64,000 nt of DNA. Source: Williamsia sp. 1138. GTDB lineage: Bacteria > Actinomycetota > Actinomycetes > Mycobacteriales > Mycobacteriaceae. Positions 45,623 to 57,177 of this stretch are shown piece by piece. The stretch is from positions 124,001-188,000 of the forward strand of contig NZ_MJEJ02000050.1 in assembly GCF_002095435.2 (NCBI RefSeq). The letters run 5' to 3'. Below the pieces are notes generated by a model, which did not search any database, was not told where the DNA came from, and saw only the letters and a program-made list of their open reading frames with translations. Both the position numbers and the translations under genes were made by a program. The stretch's first letter is position 1; each line of letters begins with the position of its first letter.

Positions 45623-46872
45623 CTCTCCCGCTCTCGGTTCACCGTTTCCCGGATGGACTCGGTGTCCTCGCCACCTTCCGGAGGGCCCGAGGGCTCGCTC
45701 CCGCGCGGCATGGCCATCCGCACGTCGACCCCGCGACCCGGCGTCGACTTGATGTCAACGGTACCGCCGTGTCGCTGTACCCGGCCTTTGATGGAGCCCG
45801 ACACCCCGCGCCGATCCTCCGGGACCTGGTCGGCATCGAAACCGATGCCGCGGTCGCGGACGAACACCTCCACCAGATCACCATCGACCTCGGCGTAGAC
45901 GTCGACCGATCGTTCCCCGGAATGCTTGGCGGCGTTGACGAGGGCTTCCCGCGAGGCGGCGATGAGGGCGGCCCATCGGCGTTGTTCGGTGCTCCAGGAA
46001 GGGTCGTCGGCAGTGACATCCCCGACGGTCACAACCTCGACCTCGACGCCGTAGTGGTCCTCGACCTCGGCTGCCACCGACTTCAACGCGGCGGTCAGCG
46101 ATTCGCTCTGCGGGCCCACACCCCCGAACAGGTAGTTGCGCAACTCCCGCTCCTGGCTGCGCGCCAGCCGCTGCACCTCGTCCCCGTGGGCAGAACGCTT
46201 CTGGATCAACGCGAGCGTCTGAAGAACCGAATCATGAAGGTGTGCAGCGATTTCTTCTCGCTCCGCGGTGCGGATCCGGGCAGCCCTTTCGGCGCCGAGC
46301 ATCCGTGCCATGCGCAACCACAACGGGATGGTCAGCAGCAACACACCCAGGACCGTCGCCGCGACCGCGAGCAGCGTCGCGCTCAGCCCACCGATCCGGT
46401 TGTTTCCCGCCAGGACGACAACGACGAGACCCACCACCACAAGTGTTGCGCCACCGGCGATCCGGGTCCAGGTCAGGGCACGCGCCGACCCTGATCGCGG
46501 ACGCCAGCTGGAGTCGAGTTCGCGCCAGACCAGCGAGGCGCCGACGGCGACGACGACCAGCGGGATGAGGAACTGCGCAGGCGTTCCGGATGCCACGAAC
46601 CCCACCGACACCACGGCGACCACACCGACGATGGCCAGACCGATGCCCTGCCTGCGTTCAGAGCTGCTCGGCGGTTCGGTGTCGGTGCCGGGCGGGCACA
46701 TGAACCAGAGCAGCCCATAGGCACACACACCCGCCCCGGCCAGCGCACTCAAGATCACGAAGACGACCCGCACCCGAAATGCATCCATGCCAAGGTGATC
46801 GGCCACGCCACCGGCAACACCGCCGATGACACGGCCACCATCGCGGCGGTGCACGCGTTCGACTGTGGGCAT
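45619..46872 (-). CDS. PspC-domain sensor histidine kinase (HisKA_3 type)
   Basis: 417 aa from the ATG at 46872 (MPTVERVHRRDGGRVIGGV). An N-terminal PspC domain (~residues 8-65) is followed by four more helices in two pairs (~75-190). The dimerisation motif is AEREEIAAHLHD with the phospho-His, then a HATPase with RDRGIGFDADQVPEDRRGVSG. The PspC domain implies sensing of membrane stress through the partner protein encoded divergently. Paired with the LuxR-type regulator by a 4-bp overlap. Confidence 0.9.
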   Translation of the reverse strand: MPTVERVHRRDGGRVIGGVAGGVADHLGMDAFRVRVVFVILSALAGAGVCAYGLLWFMCPPGTDTEPPSSSERRQGIGLAIVGVVAVVSVGFVASGTPAQFLIPLVVVAVGASLVWRELDSSWRPRSGSARALTWTRIAGGATLVVVGLVVVVLAGNNRIGGLSATLLAVAATVLGVLLLTIPLWLRMARMLGAERAARIRTAEREEIAAHLHDSVLQTLALIQKRSAHGDEVQRLARSQERELRNYLFGGVGPQSESLTAALKSVAAEVEDHYGVEVEVVTVGDVTADDPSWSTEQRRWAALIAASREALVNAAKHSGERSVDVYAEVDGDLVEVFVRDRGIGFDADQVPEDRRGVSGSIKGRVQRHGGTVDIKSTPGRGVDVRMAMPRGSEPSGPPEGGEDTESIRETVNRERER

Positions 46873-47010
46873 CACTCGATACTTGCATGCGAGGACCGCT
46901 GTGCACATCAGGGTTGTTACCCAGATCGAAGTCCAGGGGGCAGATCAGGGTGAATCCCGATGGTCAACCCTCCGCTCGGTGCCCAGAATTGAGGCATGAA
47001 CTTCAGGCCG

Positions 47011-47088
47011 GCTCGACCATGAAGACGGAGACGAAGCGGAGCGGAGCTCGACCATGATGACGTATAAAAAGCGAAGCGGAGCTCGACG
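47011..47088. repeat. 35-bp direct repeat running into the pspC-like start codon
   Basis: GCTCGACCATGA-type units begin at 47011, 47046 and 47081, exactly 35 bp apart. The third runs into the ATG at 47089. The first two units also share an AAGCGGAGC or AAGCGAAGC block. A TATAAAA stretch at 47063-47069 inside the second unit is a possible -10, ~20 bp upstream of the start. Confidence 0.72.
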
Positions 47089-48435
47089 ATGACGAATACC
47101 GAGCATCAAGGCACGAAGAGTGGTTCGCCGTTCAATTCGGACGAGCTCCACAACATCTGGCGTACCCGACCTGCCCGTGCGGCGGCGGGCTCGTCCATCG
47201 CGGGTGTCGCCACAGGCATCGGCCTGCGGTACAAGGTCGACCCGACGCTGGTCAAGGTCGCTTTCATCGTCTCGGCTCTTTTCGGTGGCGCAGGCATCCT
47301 GATCTACATCGCCGCATGGATCCTGTTACCCGAGGGCTCGGCGTCGGCCGGAGCTGCCGCGCAGGACACCCATGCCAACCGCCTGCTGCACGGATTCCGG
47401 CATGCTTCGTCGCATCCCCCGACCATCGTCGGCATCGTCATCGTCGTGGTCGTCGCGTTGGTCGCCGGGCCCCATCTGGCCTGGAGCGGCGGCGGCGTCG
47501 CCGGACTCGCACTGATGGCTCTGGGATGGTGGCTGTTGTACCAGCGGACCCCTATTCCGGAACCAGGCACCAGTGCCGACACGGTGGGTCAGCGACCCGT
47601 CGCACAGTCCGCTGCGCCCGGGTCCTGGTGGCAGGAGACGACCGGCGGGATCGATGAGGCCGGACAAGCGTTCCAGCGCTGGACTCCACGGGCGTGGCTG
47701 AAGGACGCGCCGGCGAGTGATGGCACCGTCGCTCCCGAGGGTGCGACAGAAGACTCACCCGGCAGCTCGCAGGACCCGCTAGTCCCGACACCGCCGGCGT
47801 GGGATCCGTTGGGAGCCGCTCCCTTTGCGTGGGACCTACCCGAACCCACAGAGCCGGAAACCGACGCCCGTCCGCGCTCGAGGTTCACCCCGGTGGTACT
47901 CGGTCTCACCGTCATCGCCACCGGTGTGGCTGCAGCGATCTCGGTCGGCACCGACTGGCTCGACCCGGTCAAAGTGGCCTCGATCGGACTGGCGGTGGTC
48001 GCTGCGGGCCTCTTGGTCGGCGCTTTCCTCCGACGAGGCGCGGGGTTGATCCCCGTGGCGATCGCGATGGCCGGCTTCGTCGTGGTGGCCTCGCTGATCG
48101 ACGGAATGCCGTCCGGCCCGGTCGGCGACCGCGATTGGAAACCACTGACGAGCGCCGATATCCGGGACGAGTACACACTGATGATGGGGTCCGGCGAACT
48201 CGATCTGACTGCAGTCGACCTCACTGCGGACAAGAAGGTTTCCATCGACCTGGGCGTCGGAGAGTTCAAGATCATCGCGCCGAAAGACATGAATCTGCGC
48301 ACCACGTGTGACGCGGCGATCGGTGAGGCGAAGTGCCCCGACGGCCTCGACGGCGGCACGGACGGGACGGCAGGTCCGGTGCTGACCATCGACGCCGACA
48401 CGACCATCGGCAACGTGGAGGTCATCCGTGAGTAA
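47089..48435 (+). CDS. PspC-domain protein with LiaF-like C-terminus
   Basis: 448 aa. An N-terminal PspC domain (IAGVATGIGLRYKVDPTLVKVAFIVSALFGG) is followed by further membrane helices and a polar cytoplasmic insert (~170-250), then a second set of helices (~265-345). The C-terminal ~95 residues (LDLTAVDLTADKKVSIDLGVGEFKIIAPKD) resemble the extracytoplasmic beta domain of LiaF-type stress regulators. With the divergent kinase-regulator pair this makes a LiaFSR-like three-component envelope-stress system (inference). Confidence 0.82.
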   Translation: MTNTEHQGTKSGSPFNSDELHNIWRTRPARAAAGSSIAGVATGIGLRYKVDPTLVKVAFIVSALFGGAGILIYIAAWILLPEGSASAGAAAQDTHANRLLHGFRHASSHPPTIVGIVIVVVVALVAGPHLAWSGGGVAGLALMALGWWLLYQRTPIPEPGTSADTVGQRPVAQSAAPGSWWQETTGGIDEAGQAFQRWTPRAWLKDAPASDGTVAPEGATEDSPGSSQDPLVPTPPAWDPLGAAPFAWDLPEPTEPETDARPRSRFTPVVLGLTVIATGVAAAISVGTDWLDPVKVASIGLAVVAAGLLVGAFLRRGAGLIPVAIAMAGFVVVASLIDGMPSGPVGDRDWKPLTSADIRDEYTLMMGSGELDLTAVDLTADKKVSIDLGVGEFKIIAPKDMNLRTTCDAAIGEAKCPDGLDGGTDGTAGPVLTIDADTTIGNVEVIRE

Positions 48436-48649
48436 GTTCTCACCCACCCAGGCCCTGGTCGGCATCGGCGTCGCGCTCGTCGCGGTCTGGGGACTGCTCG
48501 GCGGTCCCGACATCGACGGGTCGGGGGCCGGTCCGTGGGTCATCCTCGGTGTCACGGTCATCGTCGGACTCACCCTGATCTTCAGCGGTGGCCGCGGCAG
48601 GGGTCCCGATGCGAAGAAGTCGACGACCGCATCGCCGCCGGACAGTTAG
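48428..48649 (+). CDS. small two-helix membrane protein downstream of pspC-like gene
   Basis: 73 aa from the GTG at 48428, overlapping the upstream stop by 8 bp. Two hydrophobic segments (ALVGIGVALVAVWGLLGG and VILGVTVIVGLTLIFSGG) are separated by a short Asp/Gly loop, and the tail is polar. No family recognised. Translational coupling suggests it works with the PspC/LiaF-like protein. Confidence 0.72.
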   Translation: MSKFSPTQALVGIGVALVAVWGLLGGPDIDGSGAGPWVILGVTVIVGLTLIFSGGRGRGPDAKKSTTASPPDS

Positions 48650-48653
48650 CCGA

Positions 48654-50249
48654 TCACTCCCACTCGATGGTGCCCGGCGGCTTGCTGGTCACATCGAGCA
48701 CCACCCGGTTCACCTCTGGCACCTCATTGGTGATCCTGGTGGAGATGATCTCCAGAACTTCATAGGGAATCCGCGTCCAGTCCGCGGTCATCGCATCCTC
48801 GCTCGACACCGGCCGCAGCACGATCGGGTGACCGTAGGTTCGCCCGTCGCCCTGCACGCCCACACTGCGCACATCGGCGAGCAGAACCACAGGGCACTGC
48901 CAGATCTGGTTGTCGAGTCCGGCGGTCGTCAATTCCTCGCGGGCGATCAGATCGGCCTTGCGCAACAACGCCAACCGTTCACCGGTGACCTCACCGACAA
49001 TTCTGATCGCCAGGCCCGGTCCCGGGAAGGGTTGCCGCGCAACGATTTCCTCGGGCAGACCCAGTTCCCGGCCGACCGCCCTGACCTCGTCCTTGAACAA
49101 CAGGCGCAACGGTTCGACGAGGCTGAACTCGAGATCTTCAGGCAGCCCGCCGACGTTGTGGTGACTCTTGATGTTGGCTGTCCCGCTGCCCCCGCCGGAC
49201 TCCACGACGTCCGGGTACAGGGTCCCCTGCACGAGGAAGTCGACCTTGTCGCCGTGCGCCGCCCGATCGCCGAGGACATCGGTGATCGCGCCTTCGAACG
49301 AGCGGATGAACTCACGGCCGATGATCTTGCGTTTGGCCTCCGGATCGCTCACCCCCGCCAGTTCCCGCAAGAAGGTCTCCTCGGCGTCCACGGTGACCAA
49401 ACGCGCGCCGGTGGCAGCGACGAAGTCCTGCTGGACCTGCTCGCGCTCTCCTGCCCGCAGTAGGCCGTGGTCTACGAAGACGCAGGTCAGTCGATCGCCG
49501 ATGGCGCGTTGAACCAGCGCTGCCGCCACCGCGGAATCGACACCGCCCGACAGCCCACAAATGGCCAGGCCGTCCCCGATCTGGGTCCGGACCTGTTCCA
49601 CGAGCGCGTCGGCGATGTTGGCCGCCGTCCAGGTGGGTGCGAGGTCGGCGACCTCGTAGAGGAACCTGGTGAGGATCTGCTGTCCGTGTGGCGTGTGCAT
49701 CACTTCCGGGTGGTACTGGACGCCGGCCATCCGCCGCTCGAGTGACTCGAACGCGGCCACCGGTGCACCCGGGGTCGACGCGGTGACGGTGAACCCGGGC
49801 GGCGGCTCCTGCACGGCGTCGTTGTGACTCATCCAGACCGGCTGCTGCTCGGGGGTTCCCGAGTGCAACACTCCGTCGCCTGCGGTGGTCAGAGTCGTCC
49901 GCCCGAACTCACGGCCGCCGGTGTTGGCGACGACGCCACCCAGGGCGTTGGCCATGGCCTGGTAGCCGTAACAGATCCCCATCACCGGGATACCCAGGTC
50001 GAAGAGGTCGTGGTCGATCCCCGGCGCGTCCTCGGAGTAGACCGACGCTGGTCCGCCCGAAAGAACCAGCGCCACAGGGTTCTTCGCTTTGATCTCTGCG
50101 ATGGACGCGGTATGCGGGATCACTTCGGAGAAGATCCTCGCCTCACGTACCCGTCGGGCGATCAACTGGGCGTATTGAGCGCCGAAGTCGACCACCAGCA
50201 CCGGTCGCGGGGCCACTGCTTCCACACCTGAATCTGCGCTGTCTGTCAC
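48654..50249 (-). CDS. guaA: GMP synthase (glutamine-hydrolysing)
   Basis: 531 aa. The N-terminal class I amidotransferase has Cys93 in GICYGYQ and the His/Glu pair in YHPEV. The ATP-pyrophosphatase P-loop is [12 protein letters not shown], and the C-terminal dimerisation domain ends in the conserved PPGTIEWE. It aminates XMP to GMP. Starts with GTG. The 4-bp gap to the small membrane protein gene is a convergent junction. It lies next to guaB3 and guaB2, with the GMC gene between them. Confidence 0.96.
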   Translation of the reverse strand: MTDSADSGVEAVAPRPVLVVDFGAQYAQLIARRVREARIFSEVIPHTASIAEIKAKNPVALVLSGGPASVYSEDAPGIDHDLFDLGIPVMGICYGYQAMANALGGVVANTGGREFGRTTLTTAGDGVLHSGTPEQQPVWMSHNDAVQEPPPGFTVTASTPGAPVAAFESLERRMAGVQYHPEVMHTPHGQQILTRFLYEVADLAPTWTAANIADALVEQVRTQIGDGLAICGLSGGVDSAVAAALVQRAIGDRLTCVFVDHGLLRAGEREQVQQDFVAATGARLVTVDAEETFLRELAGVSDPEAKRKIIGREFIRSFEGAITDVLGDRAAHGDKVDFLVQGTLYPDVVESGGGSGTANIKSHHNVGGLPEDLEFSLVEPLRLLFKDEVRAVGRELGLPEEIVARQPFPGPGLAIRIVGEVTGERLALLRKADLIAREELTTAGLDNQIWQCPVVLLADVRSVGVQGDGRTYGHPIVLRPVSSEDAMTADWTRIPYEVLEIISTRITNEVPEVNRVVLDVTSKPPGTIEWE

Positions 50250-50273
50250 CGGACCAGTCTAAACGCGCCGCGA

Positions 50274-52094
50274 CTATGCACTGACCTCGGTGGGGCTGGG
50301 CACGACCGTCAGCGGCAGACGCAGAGCGCCCGGCGCCTCGGCGGGCACCACCGGGGCATTGGGACGCGTCGGTGCGATCCGGAGATACGGAGCGCCCTGC
50401 TGCGGCCGCTTGTCGTCCTCACCCTTGTTGGGCCACAGGGCGATGGCACGTTCTGCCTGCGCACAGATCGACAACGACGGGTTGACACCCAGGTTGGCCG
50501 AGATCGCCGCCCCGTCGGTGATGTGCAACGTCGGGTAGTTCCACACCCGGTGATACGGATCCACGACACCGGTATCCGGGTTGTCGGAGATCACACAACC
50601 GCCGAGGTAGTGTGCGGTCAGCGGCATGTTGAAGACATCGCCCCAGGTCCCACCGGCCAGTCCGTCGAACTGCGCTGCCGCTCGCTCGGTGGCCTCGTTG
50701 CCGGCCGGGATCCACGTCGGATTGGGCTCGCCGTGCCCCTGCTTGCTGTTCACGAACTTCCACGGCCCGAACTTCTGCACGAAGGTCGTCAACGAATTGT
50801 TCCGGTTCTGCATGACCAGCAGGATGACCGTGCGCTGGCTCCACTTGCGCAGCTTGAGCAGGAGCAGGAGACTGCCCGGCCCCTCTTCGCGGACCTTGTC
50901 GAGGAACTTGAGCCGCCGCGATCGACCCGGCTCGCCATCGGTGAGCAACGTCTGCAACAGCGCAATTGCGTTGGACCCCTTGCCATACCGGACCGGCTCG
51001 ATATGCGTGTCGGGAGCCGGATGGAAGGACGAGGTGATGGCGATGCCTTCGGAGAAGTCCTGCGCCGGGTCGTACTCGCGACGCATCGCTCCCAGGATCG
51101 ACTCGGAGTTGGTGCGCGTGAGCAGCCCCAGGGTGTCGGAGACGTCCCGAAGTGACCCGCTCTCCTTGCCCAGATGCATGATCTTCTGCGTATTGAACGT
51201 ACCCGCGGCAACGACCACCTGGGCTGCGGTGATCGTTCTCTTGCGTGCCCCGAGCCGCCCCCACGCGGCAGACCTCGACGTGCGCACCCGCCAGCTGCCG
51301 TCGGACTGGGGCTCGAGGCCGGTGACCGTGGTGCGATCGATGATCGTCGCGCCTGCGGATTCGGCCAGCCCGAGATAGTTCTTGAGCAAGGTGTTCTTCG
51401 CCCCGACCCGGCAGCCCGTCATACACGAACCACACTCCGTGCAGACCGTGCGGTCCGGACCCGCCCCACCGAAATAGGGGTCAGCCACCTGCTCGCCGGG
51501 CGCACCGGTGCCGCCCGACTTCGCGCCGAAGAACACCCCCACCGGGGTCGGGCCGAACGTGTCCCCGACACCCATGTCGTCGGCGACCTTGCGCATCACC
51601 CGGTCGGCGTGGGTCTCGATCGGGGTCGTCACGACGCCGAGCATGCGACGGGCCTGTTCGTAGTAGGGCGAGAGTTCGCCCTCCCAGTCCGTGATGTGCG
51701 CCCACTGCGGATCCTGAAAGAACGGTGTCGGCGGCTTGTACAAGGTGTTCGCGTAGTTCAGCGATCCCCCACCGACCCCCGATCCGGCCAGGATCATGAC
51801 GTCTTTGAGGAGGTGGATGCGCTGGATGCCGAACATCCCGAACTTGGGTGCCCACAGCCATTTGTGCAGTCGCCAGCTCGTCTTGGCGAACTGTTCGTCG
51901 GTGAACCGTCGACCTGCTTCGACGACGCCGACCCTGTAGCCCTTCTCGACCAGCCGCAAGGCACTGACGCTCCCGCCGAACCCCGATCCGATGATCAGCA
52001 CATCGAAATCGTGATCCGCGCCGGGAACGGTTTGCTCGGGCTGTGAGTAACCGTTACCGCGTGATACAGACACCTTGACATCGTACCTTGTCAC
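50274..52094 (-). CDS. GMC-type FAD oxidoreductase, cholesterol oxidase (ChoD)-like
   Basis: About 606 aa from a GTG at 52094; a GTG at 52076 is an equally good start. The FAD-binding motif IIGSGFGGSVSALRLVEKGYRVGVVEAG is near the N-terminus in parts, with ILAGSGVGGGSLNYANTLY and the C-terminal TAHYLGGCVISDNP...HITDGAAISANLGVNPS. A Cys-rich loop (CTECGSCMTGC) would suit an Fe-S or structural cluster. It resembles M. tuberculosis ChoD (Rv3409c) in sequence pattern and position beside guaB3. Despite that name, oxidation of cholesterol by ChoD orthologues is disputed. Confidence 0.85.
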   Translation of the reverse strand: MTRYDVKVSVSRGNGYSQPEQTVPGADHDFDVLIIGSGFGGSVSALRLVEKGYRVGVVEAGRRFTDEQFAKTSWRLHKWLWAPKFGMFGIQRIHLLKDVMILAGSGVGGGSLNYANTLYKPPTPFFQDPQWAHITDWEGELSPYYEQARRMLGVVTTPIETHADRVMRKVADDMGVGDTFGPTPVGVFFGAKSGGTGAPGEQVADPYFGGAGPDRTVCTECGSCMTGCRVGAKNTLLKNYLGLAESAGATIIDRTTVTGLEPQSDGSWRVRTSRSAAWGRLGARKRTITAAQVVVAAGTFNTQKIMHLGKESGSLRDVSDTLGLLTRTNSESILGAMRREYDPAQDFSEGIAITSSFHPAPDTHIEPVRYGKGSNAIALLQTLLTDGEPGRSRRLKFLDKVREEGPGSLLLLLKLRKWSQRTVILLVMQNRNNSLTTFVQKFGPWKFVNSKQGHGEPNPTWIPAGNEATERAAAQFDGLAGGTWGDVFNMPLTAHYLGGCVISDNPDTGVVDPYHRVWNYPTLHITDGAAISANLGVNPSLSICAQAERAIALWPNKGEDDKRPQQGAPYLRIAPTRPNAPVVPAEAPGALRLPLTVVPSPTEVSA

Positions 52095-52150
52095 ATACGT
52101 GCGATGTAACGCCTGTCACTCACGACGATTCGGCGGCTCCGAACAGGGCG

Positions 52151-53293
52151 TCAGTTGCAGGCTGAGAGCCCGACCTTCTGGAACTCCTTGAGGTCGGAGT
52201 AGCCGGCCTTGGCCATCGAACGGCGCAGCGCGCCAACGATGTTCAGGTGCCCGAACGGGTCGTCGGTGGGTCCGTGCAGGACCGTCTCCAGCGAGGGGCG
52301 CCCCGCATCCGTCGAGACCGGGAGCAGCGCACCTCTGGGCATGGATGGGTGGGCAGCAGCTGCAGGCCAGTAATAACCGCGACCGGGGGCCTCCGCGGCC
52401 GAGGCCAGCGGCGAGCCCAGCACCGCAGCATCGGCGCCGCAGGCAATCGCCTTGGCGAGCTCACCGGAAGTGTGGATGTCACCATCGGCGATGACGTGCA
52501 CGTACCGGCCACCGGTCTCGTCGAGGTACTCACGCCGGGCGGCGGCGGCGTCGGCGATCGCCGTGGCCATCGGCACCCCGATACCGAGCACCTCGCCGGT
52601 GGTGGTCGACCCGGCCGTGGACCCGTAGCCGACGATCACGGCCGCAGCTCCGGTGCGCATCAGGTGGAGGGCGGTCCGATGGTCGTGGACGCCTCCGGCG
52701 ATCACCGGTACGTCGAGGTCAGCGATGAACGTCTTGAGGTTCAGCGGCTCGGAACCGTCGTTCGAGACGTGTTCGGCCGAGATGATCGTGCCGTGGATGA
52801 CCAGCAGTTCGACGCCCGCCGCGACCAGGACCGGCGTCAGCTCGGCGGCCTTCTGGGGACTGACCCGCACAGCGGTGGTGACACCTGCATCGCGGATCGT
52901 CGAGACGGCAGCCGACAGCAGATCACGATCGATCGGGGCGGCATGCAATTCCTGGAGTTTGCGTACTGCCGCGGAAGGATCGACGTCGTTCTCCGCGATC
53001 TCGACAACCTGCGCGATCTTGTCCTCCACGTCGCGGTGCCGGGCCCACAGTCCCTCGCCGTTGAGCACTCCGAGTCCGCCGAGCCGACCCAGCTCGATGG
53101 CCGATTGCGGAGAGATCAGCGCATCGGTCGGGTGGGCCAGGATCGGGGTGTCGAAGCGATAGGCGTCGAGCTGCCACGTCGTCGTGACCTCGCTGGACGA
53201 GCGTGTCCGGCGAGACGGAACGATGTTGATGTCACTGAGCTCGAAGGTCTGCCGGGCTGTTCTGCCCATGCCGATATCGACGTGATCACGCAC
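52151..53293 (-). CDS. guaB3: GuaB3 family IMP dehydrogenase-related protein
   Basis: 380 aa. The TIM barrel starts with FELSDINIVPSRRTRSS. It lacks the CBS pair, and the catalytic loop Cys of true IMPDH is not seen in its expected context. Actinobacteria carry this paralogue next to guaB2; some characterised members behave as GMP reductases. Starts with GTG, 48 bp downstream of guaB2 on the same strand. Confidence 0.9.
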   Translation of the reverse strand: MRDHVDIGMGRTARQTFELSDINIVPSRRTRSSSEVTTTWQLDAYRFDTPILAHPTDALISPQSAIELGRLGGLGVLNGEGLWARHRDVEDKIAQVVEIAENDVDPSAAVRKLQELHAAPIDRDLLSAAVSTIRDAGVTTAVRVSPQKAAELTPVLVAAGVELLVIHGTIISAEHVSNDGSEPLNLKTFIADLDVPVIAGGVHDHRTALHLMRTGAAAVIVGYGSTAGSTTTGEVLGIGVPMATAIADAAAARREYLDETGGRYVHVIADGDIHTSGELAKAIACGADAAVLGSPLASAAEAPGRGYYWPAAAAHPSMPRGALLPVSTDAGRPSLETVLHGPTDDPFGHLNIVGALRRSMAKAGYSDLKEFQKVGLSACN

Positions 53294-53341
53294 GGAAGTG
53301 CCTTTCGTAGCTGCTGGTCTGTCAGAGACGGGACGACGGAC

Positions 53342-54958
<1,617 letters not shown>

Positions 54959-55100
54959 CTATCTGCTCTGCGGCAGCCGCCCGGACGGCCTGCGACCTGG
55001 GCTGGACGAGACGACCGGCGCCGACGGGGGCGCAGCGTCCGGTCATTCACCCAGGACACAGAGTGGCGCCGGTGGGGTGAGGCTGACTACCGTGGTCAGC

Positions 55101-55493
55101 GTGCGAGATCATCTGCCTCCGGGACTACCACCGGACCCCTTCGCCGACGATCCCGGAGGGGACCCGTCCGCAGCGCTCGACGCCGCCCCACCCGGTGAGC
55201 CCTTGGACGCCAATGAGCGGATGGCGATCGAGGAAGACCTTGCCGATCTCGCCGTCTATGAGGCCTTGCTCCACCGCCGCGGAATCCGCGGGCTGGTGGT
55301 CGTCTGCGACGATTGTCAACTCGATCACTATCACGACTGGGACATGCTGCGCGCCAATCTGCTGCAGCTCCTCGTCGAGGGCACGGTACGGCCCCATGAG
55401 CCCGCCGTCGATCCCTGCCCCGAGGCATATGTGACGTGGGACTACTGCCGCGGATACGCCGACGCGATGATGCACGCCAGAGACGACGACTGA
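55101..55493 (+). CDS. DUF5319 family protein
   Basis: 130 aa from the GTG at 55101, giving VRDHLPPGLPPDPFADDP, the conserved opening of this actinobacterial family. The core has VVVCDDCQLDHYHDWDMLRANLL in parts, with a CxxC pair, and ends ATYVTWDYCRGY-like (DPCPEAYVTWDYCRGYADAM). Possibly a metal-binding protein; function unknown. Rv3412 in M. tuberculosis occupies the same place, between guaB2 and the sigD module. Confidence 0.85.
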   Translation: MRDHLPPGLPPDPFADDPGGDPSAALDAAPPGEPLDANERMAIEEDLADLAVYEALLHRRGIRGLVVVCDDCQLDHYHDWDMLRANLLQLLVEGTVRPHEPAVDPCPEAYVTWDYCRGYADAMMHARDDD

Positions 55494-55555
55494 AACCTAC
55501 GTTCGACACCCCGAGCAGCGCCGCGATTGTTCGCGGCGCTGCTCGTGTGTCGGAC

Positions 55556-56479
55556 TCAGTTCGGGGCGGGAGGGGGCGGCAGCGGAACGCTACTGCTGCT
55601 ACTCGACTGGTTCGGCTCCGTCGACGGCGGCTCACTGACGATGGTCGGGCCGGACGGCGACGTCGAGATGGGGGGCTCGGACGCCGAGGTCTCGGGTGGG
55701 GTGATGGTCACGGTCTCTTGCGGGACCATCACCGTCACCGTCGGCTCTTCCACCACAGTCGTCTGCGGTGGGGGCGTCGAAACGCTGGTCGACTTCTCGG
55801 TGGTCGTGGTGGTGGTCGCCGGGACCGCGAGCTTGCCCCGGACGTCATCGATCCTGCCCTGCAACGCTTTTCGCTCGTCTTCGGCACGGACATCGCCGAG
55901 CTGCGACTGGGCGCGATCGAGGAAGGTCGTCGCGGCCGGCTTGTCACCGGCGGCCAACGCCTGCTCTGCGCGGTCGATGTCCGCCTGCACATCGGCAACC
56001 GCTTGGGTGGCCGAGGCATCGGCCCCGAACATCACCTCTTTGACGCCCCACAGGGCGTCGCCGGGTGCTGCATTGTGGGCGACCACGCTGACCCCGCCGA
56101 ACAGGATCGCGAAACCCGCGGCCGCACCAGCGGTGAACCGCACGAGTCGAAGAGATCTGCGGCGCGAGTCGGCCCGGCGCTGCGACTCGATCCCGGCTTC
56201 GACCTCTTCCAGGGTCGGACCCGCCGGCAACGGCTGCGCCATGATGTCGCTGCGCCAGTTGGACAGCAAGGACGCCAATTCGTAGTCGACAGGGGTCTGT
56301 GCGGGAACGATCGGCTTCGACAGCAGCGCGTCGATGAACTCGTCGTCGGCGCGCACTGCGCCCAGGTTGACGGGGATCGAGTCTTCGTCGATCGAATCGG
56401 GGCGGGGCGAGGGCACAGCCGTCACTCCCCTGTCAGCCCGTCTGTTGCGGTCTCTGCGTCGATCACGCCCACTGCTCAT
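55556..56479 (-). CDS. rsdA: anti-sigma-D factor (RsdA-like)
   Basis: 307 aa from the ATG at 56479; a GTG at 56491 is possible. The cytoplasmic N-terminal ~80 residues carry the sigma-D-binding segment (ADDEFIDALLSKPIVPAQTPVDYELASLLSNWRSDI in parts). One membrane helix follows (FTAGAAAGFAILFGGVSVVA), then a coiled external region and a Thr/Pro/Ser-rich end. It overlaps sigD by 17 bp. In M. tuberculosis RsdA is degraded by ClpXP to release SigD. Confidence 0.87.
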   Translation of the reverse strand: MSSGRDRRRDRNRRADRGVTAVPSPRPDSIDEDSIPVNLGAVRADDEFIDALLSKPIVPAQTPVDYELASLLSNWRSDIMAQPLPAGPTLEEVEAGIESQRRADSRRRSLRLVRFTAGAAAGFAILFGGVSVVAHNAAPGDALWGVKEVMFGADASATQAVADVQADIDRAEQALAAGDKPAATTFLDRAQSQLGDVRAEDERKALQGRIDDVRGKLAVPATTTTTTEKSTSVSTPPPQTTVVEEPTVTVMVPQETVTITPPETSASEPPISTSPSGPTIVSEPPSTEPNQSSSSSSVPLPPPPAPN

Positions 56480-57050
56480 TGCCCTCACCACCTTTCGAGA
56501 TCTCGTTCTTCAACTTGCCCAGTGCCCGGTGCTGGGCCACCCTGACCGCACCGGCCGTACTTCCGACGGCTGCCGCCGTCTCTTCCGCCGACAGACCCAC
56601 CACCAGTCGCAGCACGAGCACCTCACGCTGCTTCTCGGGGAGCTTGGCCAGCAGTTCGTCCATCCGCCTGCCGGCGTCCGAATCGAGTGCCCGCTGCTCC
56701 GGGCCGTCGCCGGTATCCATCCGTTCGGGCATATCCTCCACCGGCTCGGACTTGTTACGTCCGGCCGCGCGGTGGGCATCTGCCACCTTGTGCGCCGCGA
56801 TGCCGTACACGAACGCCATGAACGGTCTGCCCTGGTCCTGATACCGGGGCAGCGCGGTCATGACCGCCATGCAGACCTCCTGCGCCACATCGTCGGCGGA
56901 GAGCGAATGCCGCTCACCACCTCCGACCCTGGCCCTGCAATAACGCACCACCAGTGGTCGGACACTCTCGAGAACATCGGAGAGAGCTGACCGGTCGCCC
57001 TGCGCCGCCGCAGTCACCGCCCGATCCAACTCGTCACCTGTAAAAATCAT
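56463..57050 (-). CDS. sigD: ECF sigma factor SigD
   Basis: 195 aa from the ATG at 57050 (MIFTGDELDRAV); 11 extra residues are possible upstream. Region 2 has LVVRYCRARVGG and ADDVAQEVCMAVMTALPRY; region 4 has LPEKQREVLVLRLVVGLSAEE and TAGAVRVAQHRALGKL. It should direct RNA polymerase to stress or stationary-phase promoters and be held by the overlapping RsdA. Confidence 0.92.
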   Translation of the reverse strand: MIFTGDELDRAVTAAAQGDRSALSDVLESVRPLVVRYCRARVGGGERHSLSADDVAQEVCMAVMTALPRYQDQGRPFMAFVYGIAAHKVADAHRAAGRNKSEPVEDMPERMDTGDGPEQRALDSDAGRRMDELLAKLPEKQREVLVLRLVVGLSAEETAAAVGSTAGAVRVAQHRALGKLKNEISKGGEGNEQWA

Positions 57051-57177
57051 CGCTCGCTGATGTCTCCGCGTTACCTTCGCCAACTGGTGCAGGCCACGCA
57101 GGGGCGATTTCCCCCGCGGTAAGTCGCTAGTAGCTTATCCAGCAAGCCACTGGTGGCTCACGTGGTGGCTCGTGCGG

